Shown piece by piece: positions 58,694-64,000 of a stretch of DNA of 64,000 nt. The DNA comes from Thiobacillus sp. (GTDB taxonomy: Bacteria > Pseudomonadota > Gammaproteobacteria > Burkholderiales > Thiobacillaceae). The notes beneath the pieces were generated by a model that had not been told where the DNA came from, made no database searches, and was given only the letters and a program-made list of their open reading frames with translations. How positions within the stretch are numbered: position 1 is the stretch's first letter; every line of letters starts with the position of its first letter. Made by a program: the position numbers and the translations under genes. The stretch covers positions 921,001-985,000 of the forward strand of contig JACKLQ010000002.1 in the NCBI GenBank assembly GCA_024235835.1, in the 5' to 3' direction.

Positions 58694-59167
58694 ATGTCCG
58701 TAAAGCAGTCAAAATCCGGGCGCGGCAGCCGCCAGATATCCCGCGAGCTGGTGTTGCGCGCCCTGTATGAGTGGCAGGTGGCCCGCAGCGACCTGGCCGC
58801 CCTCCTGGTGCACATGGAGGCGGAAGAGGACGACGGCGTGTGTCTCAGCGCCGAGGCCAACATGGGCTTTTTCCGTGAGTTGCTTGAAGGCGTGCTAAAG
58901 GAAGTGGGTGCCCTGGACATGGCCCTGGAGCCTCATCTGGACCGGGCCCTGGAGGAGCTTTCCCCCATCGAACACGGCGCCCTGCTGATCGGTGCCTACG
59001 AGCTCAGACACACCCTCAACGTGCCCTACAAGGTGGCCATCAACGAGGCGGTCAACCTGACCAAGAAATACGGCGGCACCGATGGCCACAAGTTCGTCAA
59101 CGGCGTGCTGGACAAGCTGGCCAAGGTGACACGCCAGGTGGAAGTAGAGGCGGCGGGGCGGGGGTAA
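58694..59167 (+). CDS. nusB: Transcription antitermination factor NusB
   Basis: A 157-residue all-helical protein that binds boxA RNA with NusE/S10. Family features are SRELVLRALYEWQVA and IAINEAV-like KVAINEAVNLTKKYGGTDGHKFVNGVLDKL. The lumazine synthase-nusB neighbourhood is widely conserved. The ATG at 58694 is 8 bases after the ribH stop. Confidence 0.94.
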   Translation: MSVKQSKSGRGSRQISRELVLRALYEWQVARSDLAALLVHMEAEEDDGVCLSAEANMGFFRELLEGVLKEVGALDMALEPHLDRALEELSPIEHGALLIGAYELRHTLNVPYKVAINEAVNLTKKYGGTDGHKFVNGVLDKLAKVTRQVEVEAAGRG

Positions 59168-59180
59168 GCCTTCGCGGGTC

Positions 59181-60137
59181 ATGCCTTCCGAATTCGAACT
59201 CATTGCCCGCTTCTTCACCCGCCCTGCACCTGGCGCGACGCTGGGGGTGGGAGATGATGCGGCGCTGATGCGACTTTCTCCCGGCATGGAACTGGCCGTT
59301 TCCACCGACATGCTGGTGGCGGGCCGCCACTTCCTGCCAGACGCCGATCCCTATCTGCTGGGCCACAAGGCCCTGGCGGTGAATCTTTCAGATCTGGCGG
59401 CCATGGGCGCCAGGCCCCGCTGGGCCACCCTGGCCCTGGCCCTGCCGGAAGCGGACGAGGCCTGGCTTTCGTCCTTCAGCCAGGGTTTCCTGGACATGGC
59501 CGACCGGTTTGAGGTGGACCTGGTGGGCGGCGACACCACGTGCGGACCTCTTAACCTGTGCATCACCATCCTGGGCGAGGTACCCCCTGGCCGGGCCCTG
59601 CGCCGGGATGGGGCCAGACCGGGAGATGATGTCTGGGTCTCCGGTGACCTGGGGGGCGCGGCCCTGGGCCTGCGCCACGCGCTGGGCCAGCTTGCCCTGC
59701 CGGAGGATGAAGCCAATGCCTGTCTGTGCAGGCTCCAGGCCCCGGAACCCCGGGTGGCACTGGGGCGTGCCTTGGTGGGGGTGGCTGGCGCGGCCATCGA
59801 CGTCTCCGATGGTGTTATGGCAGACCTGGGGCATATCCTGGATCGTTCGATGGTGGGGGCCGAAATCATGTTCGAGCAACTGCCTGCCCATCCGGCAGTG
59901 TCCGCCCGTCTGAACGAGGCGGTGGCCCAGCATTGCCTGCTGGCTGGTGGCGACGACTACGAGCTGTGTTTCACGGCGCCGCCGGAACGGGCCTCGGAAG
60001 TGGTGGCGGCGGGCGAGGCGGCGGGGGTGCGGGTGACCTGGGTGGGGCGTATCGTCCAGGCACCGGGCTTGCACCTGCTGGGGCCGGAGGGACAGGCCAT
60101 ATCTTCGGAGGTCCGCGGCTATGACCACTTCGCCTGA
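59181..60137 (+). CDS. thiL: Thiamine-monophosphate kinase
   Basis: A 318-residue ThiL that phosphorylates thiamine phosphate to thiamine diphosphate. It has GVGDDAALMRL, STDMLVAGRHF, NLSDLAAMGARP and the GGDTTCGPL motif. It overlaps pgpA by 17 bases. Confidence 0.94.
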   Translation: MPSEFELIARFFTRPAPGATLGVGDDAALMRLSPGMELAVSTDMLVAGRHFLPDADPYLLGHKALAVNLSDLAAMGARPRWATLALALPEADEAWLSSFSQGFLDMADRFEVDLVGGDTTCGPLNLCITILGEVPPGRALRRDGARPGDDVWVSGDLGGAALGLRHALGQLALPEDEANACLCRLQAPEPRVALGRALVGVAGAAIDVSDGVMADLGHILDRSMVGAEIMFEQLPAHPAVSARLNEAVAQHCLLAGGDDYELCFTAPPERASEVVAAGEAAGVRVTWVGRIVQAPGLHLLGPEGQAISSEVRGYDHFA

Positions 60138-60606
60138 CCGCCCCCTCGATCGTCCCTTCCTGCTGGCCCACCCGGCCCATTTCCTGGCCCTGGGCTTCGG
60201 CGCAGGGCTGTCCCCCAAGGCGCCAGGTACCGTGGGGACCCTGGTGGCCTTTCCCCTTTTCTGGCTGTTGCTGGAGTCTCCTTTTTTCTGGGGTTGGGTA
60301 GCGCTGTTCCTCGCGGTGGGCATCTGGGCCTGCGGGGTGACCGGCCGGGCCCTGGGGGTCCATGACCACGGTGGCATCGTCTGGGACGAGGTGGCGGCCT
60401 TCCTGCTGGTGCTGCCCTTCGCGCCGCTTTCCTGGTTTGGTTACGTCCTCGCCTTTGCCCTGTTTCGCCTGTTCGACATCTGGAAACCTTTCCCCATCGG
60501 CTGGCTGGATGCCCGGGTGAAGGGGGGGCTGGGAGTGATGCTGGACGACGTGCTGGCGGCGGTCTACAGCATTCTCTGTCTCCTGGGGTTGCAGGCATGG
60601 ATGTGA
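60121..60606 (+). CDS. pgpA: Phosphatidylglycerophosphatase A
   Basis: A 161-residue membrane phosphatase. It has the family motifs GLSPKAPGTVGTL and HDHGGIVWDEVAAFLLVL, with Asp/Glu for metal binding, and three TM helices. It removes phosphate in phosphatidylglycerol synthesis. It overlaps both neighbours (thiL by 17, pncC by 10 bases). Confidence 0.93.
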   Translation: MTTSPDRPLDRPFLLAHPAHFLALGFGAGLSPKAPGTVGTLVAFPLFWLLLESPFFWGWVALFLAVGIWACGVTGRALGVHDHGGIVWDEVAAFLLVLPFAPLSWFGYVLAFALFRLFDIWKPFPIGWLDARVKGGLGVMLDDVLAAVYSILCLLGLQAWM

Positions 60607-61091
60607 ACCAGGACGAATTGGAAAGACTGGCGGCGGGTCTGGGCGAGGTCTTGCTGGCCAAGAACTGGATGCTGGCCTGCGCCGAGTCCTGCACCGGCGG
60701 CTGGGCGGCCCAGGCATGCACGGCCATCGCCGGCTGTTCCGCCTGGTTCGAGCGGGGATTCGTCACTTACAGCAATGCGGCCAAGATGGAACTGTTGGGG
60801 GTACCGGAGGCTCATCTGGTGAGCCATGGGGCGGTTAGCCTGGAGGTCGCTCGGGCCATGGCCGAGGGAGTGTTGCGCCATAGTCGGGCCCAGGCCGCCT
60901 TCGCCATCACCGGCATCGCCGGTCCCTCGGGCGGCTCACCGGAAAAACCCGTGGGAACGGTGTGCTTCGCCTGGGTCGTGACCGGGCAGGAGGCCGTGAT
61001 GGAGCAGGTGCAATTCGAGGGCGACCGCCGGGCTATCCGGGCCCGGTCGGTGGCCTATGCCCTTAGACATATGCGGGATTTGGTTATTTAG
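60597..61091 (+). CDS. pncC: Nicotinamide-nucleotide amidase (CinA C-terminal type)
   Basis: A 164-residue PncC. It has CAESCTGGWAAQACTAIAGCS with the catalytic Ser and the AITGIAGPSGGSPEKPVGTVCFAW loop. It deamidates NMN for NAD recycling. It lacks the N-terminal CinA domain. It lies just before recA, a classic cinA-recA neighbourhood. Confidence 0.93.
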   Translation: MDVNQDELERLAAGLGEVLLAKNWMLACAESCTGGWAAQACTAIAGCSAWFERGFVTYSNAAKMELLGVPEAHLVSHGAVSLEVARAMAEGVLRHSRAQAAFAITGIAGPSGGSPEKPVGTVCFAWVVTGQEAVMEQVQFEGDRRAIRARSVAYALRHMRDLVI

Positions 61092-61131
61092 GCTCGTGCC
61101 ATAATCAGCCCCGTTTTCAGGAGGAACAGAC

Positions 61132-62151
61132 ATGGACGACAACAAGGCCAAAGCCCTCGCGGCGGCCCTGGCCCAGATCGAAAAGCAGTTCGGCAAGGGC
61201 TCCATCATGAAGATGAGCGACGGCAGCGTGGCCGAGGATATCCAAGTGGTGTCCACCGGCTCCCTGGGCCTGGACGTTGCCCTGGGCGTGGGCGGTTTGC
61301 CCCGGGGCCGGGTGGTGGAGATATACGGCCCGGAGTCGTCCGGCAAGACCACCCTTACCCTGCAGGTCATCGCCGAGATGCAGAAGATCGGCGGCACGGC
61401 GGCCTTCATCGACGCGGAACATGCCCTGGACCCCCAGTATGCCCAGAAGCTGGGGGTGAACGTGGCAGAGTTGCTCATCTCCCAGCCTGACACGGGCGAA
61501 CAGGCCCTGGAGATCGCAGACATGCTGGTGCGTTCCGGCGGCGTTGACGTGATCGTCATCGACTCCGTGGCAGCCCTGACGCCCAAGGCGGAAATCGAGG
61601 GCGAGATGGGAGACTCCCACGTGGGCCTCCAGGCCCGCCTCATGAGCCAGGCCCTGCGCAAGCTCACCGCCACCATCAAGCGCACCAACACCCTGGTGAT
61701 CTTCATCAACCAGATCCGCATGAAGATCGGCGTCATGTTTGGTAACCCGGAAACCACCACCGGTGGCAACGCCCTCAAGTTCTACGCCTCCGTGCGCCTG
61801 GACATCCGCCGTATCGGCGGCATCAAGAAGGGCGACGAGGTCATCGGCAACGAGACCCGGGTTAAGGTTGTGAAGAACAAGGTGGCTCCTCCGTTCAAGG
61901 AAGCCATCTTCGACATCCTCTATGGCGAGGGCATCTCCCGCCAGGGCGAGATCATCGAGCTGGGCGTGGCCCACAAGCTCGTCGACAAGTCAGGTGCCTG
62001 GTACGCCTACCAGGGCGAGAAGATCGGCCAGGGCAAGGACAACGCCCGGGAATATCTGAAGGAGCACCCGGAGATCGCCGCCGAGATCGAGGCACAGATC
62101 CGCGAGAAGCTGGGCGTGAAGTCCGCCGTGCAGGCGCCGGCCGAGGCTTGA
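61132..62151 (+). CDS. recA: Recombinase RecA
   Basis: A 339-residue RecA. Walker A GPESSGKTTLTLQ, Walker B VIVIDSVAAL, and the L2 loop region GNPETTTGGNALKFYASVRLDIRR are intact. It catalyses strand exchange and LexA cleavage. The 40-bp upstream gap holds the RBS AGGAGG and a possible -10 CATAAT (61100-61105), but no LexA-type CTGT-N8-ACAG box that I can find. Confidence 0.97.
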   Translation: MDDNKAKALAAALAQIEKQFGKGSIMKMSDGSVAEDIQVVSTGSLGLDVALGVGGLPRGRVVEIYGPESSGKTTLTLQVIAEMQKIGGTAAFIDAEHALDPQYAQKLGVNVAELLISQPDTGEQALEIADMLVRSGGVDVIVIDSVAALTPKAEIEGEMGDSHVGLQARLMSQALRKLTATIKRTNTLVIFINQIRMKIGVMFGNPETTTGGNALKFYASVRLDIRRIGGIKKGDEVIGNETRVKVVKNKVAPPFKEAIFDILYGEGISRQGEIIELGVAHKLVDKSGAWYAYQGEKIGQGKDNAREYLKEHPEIAAEIEAQIREKLGVKSAVQAPAEA

Positions 62152-62579
62152 AGCTCCGAGACAGGGCACTGAACCTTCTGGCCCGGCGCGAACACAGCCG
62201 GGCTGAGTTGGCGCGCAAGCTGGCACCCCACGGCGACCCGGACGAAGTCGCTGTTGTGTTGGATGAGCTGGAGCAAGAAAACCTGCTCTCCAATGCCCGG
62301 TACGCCGAGTCCCTGGCCCATTCCCGCGCTGGCCGACATGGCAGCCTGCGCCTGAAGGCGGACCTGCGAGAGAAAGGTGTGCCCGAGGCAGTCATCGGCC
62401 AGGTGGTGGCTGGGGCGCGGGAGCAGGACCTGGTGGCCGCCCGGGAAGTATGGGGCAAGAAGTTCAGCCAGCCTCCCAGGGATGCGGCCGAACGGGCCAA
62501 ACAAATGCGTTTCCTGGCAGGACGGGGATTTCCAGCGGAGGTCGTGCGACGCGTTGTGGGCGGCTGCGACGACGACTAA
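62148..62579 (+). CDS. recX: RecA regulator RecX
   Basis: A 143-residue RecX that caps and regulates RecA filaments. It has the helical repeats LLARREHSRAELARKLAPHG and LSNARYAESLAHSRAGRHGSLRL. The TTG start at 62148 sits in the recA stop (TTGA), so expression is coupled and kept low. Convergent with the dehydrogenase gene. Confidence 0.92.
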   Translation: MKLRDRALNLLARREHSRAELARKLAPHGDPDEVAVVLDELEQENLLSNARYAESLAHSRAGRHGSLRLKADLREKGVPEAVIGQVVAGAREQDLVAAREVWGKKFSQPPRDAAERAKQMRFLAGRGFPAEVVRRVVGGCDDD

Positions 62580-63754
62580 AGCCGGGCGCGCAGGATGCCA
62601 GCAATCTCCTCGTCGGCCAGGACGATGGGATTGGTTTTCATGCTGGAGCCCCGGCTGTTGACCACGATGCGGGGAATGTCCGCTTCCCTGATTCCGTAGG
62701 CGCCCAGGCGAGGAAGGTTCAGGCGCCGGGTCCAGTCTCCCAGTGTGTTCACCAGGGTGGTCCGTGCCTCTTCATCGGGAAGGTTTTCCCGGGCCAGCAA
62801 ACACCCGGCAAGCGCATATTTTTTCAGGCCAGGATTGCCCGGGTCTCGCTGCTTCAGTACATCGATGTTGACGCGGGTGGCTTCCGCCACCAGGGTGCCG
62901 CACACCACGCCATGGGGAATCGGAAAGAAGGCCCCCAAAGGCGAGGCCAGGCCATGCACCGAGCCCAGGCCCACGTGGGCCAGGGTAATGCCTGAGAGCA
63001 GGGCAGCATAGGCCATGTTGGCCCGGTGTTCGGCCTCATCGCCCTCGCCTTCATACCAGGCCAACAGTGCGTCCCGGGCCCGTTCCATGCCGGATACGGC
63101 CAGGATGTCCATAAACGGATTGGCCTTGCTTGAAACGTAGGACTCCAGCAATTGGGTGAAGGCGTCCATGCCGTTGGCTGCCAGTACCCGTGGTGGGCAG
63201 GCGTCCAGCAGGTCAGGGTCGATGATGGCCCATTCCGCCATGAGTCTTTCGTCGCGGAAGGATTTCTTGAAGCCTTGCTCGCCATGGATGGAGAGCACCG
63301 CGTTCTTGGTGGCTTCCGAACCTGTGCCAGCGGTGGTGGGCACGGCAATGAAGGGTGTGCCAGGGCCATGGTAAGGCAGTTCGGGCCCCACGCCTTCCAG
63401 GTGGTCCATCACCGAATTGCCTGGCTTCAGCAGGCCGGCGATGGCCTTGGCGGCATCCAGGGCGCTACCGCCGCCGATGCCGACGACGCAATCAATGCCT
63501 TTGCCCAGGTGTTGGCTCACGACCTCATCCACCAGTTGGGGGGAGGGCTCGCCCGCCACGTGCACAAGCTCCCAAGCGATGCAGCGATCCTCGAGCGCGG
63601 TAGTGAGCTCAGGCCAACGGGGGTTTTCCGTGAAGGAATGGGCCCCTGTCACGATCAATGCGCGTGTGCCGAAGCCGGCGATTTTCGGGGGCAGTGAGTT
63701 GAAAACGCCTGATCCGAATTCGATGCGCGGCAGACGTGCTAGATTGAAATACAT
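62576..63754 (-). CDS. Iron-type alcohol dehydrogenase family protein
   Basis: A 392-residue group III (iron-containing) alcohol dehydrogenase. It has GIGGGSALDAAKAIAGLL for NAD binding, the VPTTAGTGSEAT motif, and metal ligands in the GMDAFTQLLESY, SVHGLASPLGAFF and PIPHGVVC regions. It may reduce aldehydes or oxidise alcohols. The start MYFNLARLPRIEFG at 63754 was preferred over 63826, which runs nearly into the tRNA promoter. The last 4 bases overlap recX. Confidence 0.9.
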   Translation of the reverse strand: MYFNLARLPRIEFGSGVFNSLPPKIAGFGTRALIVTGAHSFTENPRWPELTTALEDRCIAWELVHVAGEPSPQLVDEVVSQHLGKGIDCVVGIGGGSALDAAKAIAGLLKPGNSVMDHLEGVGPELPYHGPGTPFIAVPTTAGTGSEATKNAVLSIHGEQGFKKSFRDERLMAEWAIIDPDLLDACPPRVLAANGMDAFTQLLESYVSSKANPFMDILAVSGMERARDALLAWYEGEGDEAEHRANMAYAALLSGITLAHVGLGSVHGLASPLGAFFPIPHGVVCGTLVAEATRVNIDVLKQRDPGNPGLKKYALAGCLLARENLPDEEARTTLVNTLGDWTRRLNLPRLGAYGIREADIPRIVVNSRGSSMKTNPIVLADEEIAGILRARL

Positions 63755-63832
63755 GGGAACCGTCCAGAGATGTTCAGTAGGGCTGATCCTAAAAGAAGCA
63801 CCGCGCCAGTAAAAATCTTTTGGCATTGTGTG

Positions 63833-63861
63833 TTGACGACCATAAGGGTGGACTGTATAGT
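63833..63861 (+). promoter_or_regulatory. Near-consensus sigma70 promoter of initiator tRNA
   Basis: TTGACG (63833-63838), 17-bp spacer, TATAGT (63856-63861). Transcription would start near 63868, about 8 bases ahead of the tRNA. The strength suits a tRNA gene. Confidence 0.85.
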
Positions 63862-63875
63862 CTCGCTTCTCCAGT

Positions 63876-63952
63876 CGCGGGGTGGAGCAGTCTGGCAGCT
63901 CGTCGGGCTCATAACCCGAAGGTCACAGGTTCAAATCCTGTCCCCGCAACCA
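63876..63952 (+). tRNA. Initiator tRNA-fMet (CAT)
   Basis: A 77-nt tRNA with encoded CCA. The acceptor arms CGCGGGG and CCCCGCA leave a C1:A72 mismatch, and the anticodon stem has three G-C pairs (GGG-CTCATAA-CCC; anticodon CAT at 63910-63912). Both features are specific to bacterial initiator tRNA. Confidence 0.97.
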
Positions 63953-64000
63953 GTTCTTTAAAAACATACTTACAGCCTTAAGGTGTGAGCATTGGGTTGG

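Noticed and set aside
63755..63826. Longer N-terminus of the iron-type dehydrogenase
   Set aside because: It would start 7 bases from the tRNA promoter and adds residues not typical of the family; MYFNLARL fits the domain start.
1..64000. Mobile elements, toxin-antitoxin pairs or phage genes
   Set aside because: No transposase, integrase, terminal repeats around gene blocks, or TA-like pairs were recognised on reading through both strands.

Overview
The window is about 64 kb of GC-rich bacterial DNA, gene-dense on both strands, with no insertion sequence, phage, CRISPR array or rRNA operon that I could see. It holds an alpha-carboxysome locus, inorganic-carbon transporters, a type I sulfide:quinone oxidoreductase with a sigma54 sulfur-sensing regulator, several rhodaneses and a riboflavin-nusB-thiL-pgpA-recA-recX block. 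Together these suggest a chemolithoautotrophic sulfur-oxidising betaproteobacterium, most likely of the Thiobacillus/Thiomonas type. The family-level placement is inference from gene content, not from a marker-gene tree.

Layout. 1-4.7 kb: the 3' half of a cso operon (csoSCA truncated by the window edge, two vertex proteins, three nearly identical shell proteins, a bacterioferritin-like protein, the Rubisco assembly factor acRAF, and the positioning pair McdA/McdB). 4.7-9.1 kb: carbon uptake (a SulP transporter with an unusual coiled-coil insert, SbtA, the PII-like SbtB/CPII) and a convergent NhaR-type regulator. 9.2-21.1 kb: membrane and cation homeostasis (lipoprotein rhodanese, HtpX, TerC, UPF0114, a CaCA exchanger, the seven-gene Mrp Na+/H+ antiporter, a secreted metallopeptidase candidate and a CPA2 antiporter). 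A Na+ gradient made by Mrp could drive SbtA, so these two regions may form one sodium-bicarbonate economy. 22.1-25.3 kb: a chromate-resistance operon behind a strong palindrome, apparently with a leaderless first gene.

25-36 kb: a RIO kinase, a CBS-domain membrane protein, a cold-shock/IF-1 pair, an orphan MlaF-like ATPase lacking its switch histidine, a calcium-motif rhodanese, and an ovothiol (ovoA-ovoB) operon. 35.6-49.1 kb is the most interesting part. It holds a SulP with a cysteine tail plus a Usp protein, a FisR-like regulator facing a textbook sigma54 promoter before a 67-residue protein and SQR, and a two-component system. It continues with a small two-TM cysteine protein, a TSUP exporter and a tandem Usp protein, then a gamma-carbonic anhydrase beside a third SulP. 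Repeats of TTGAC at an 11-bp period occur both before the two-component/TSUP promoters and before the Cys-tail SulP, which suggests a shared regulon.

49-64 kb is mostly housekeeping: HPt protein, DUF486 protein, periplasmic rhodanese, chemoreceptor, glyA, nrdR (preceded by an inverted array of 7-nt repeats), rib genes (with a RibBA whose GTP cyclohydrolase half has lost its zinc cysteines), nusB, thiL, pgpA, pncC, recA, recX, an iron-type alcohol dehydrogenase, and an initiator tRNA with a near-consensus promoter.
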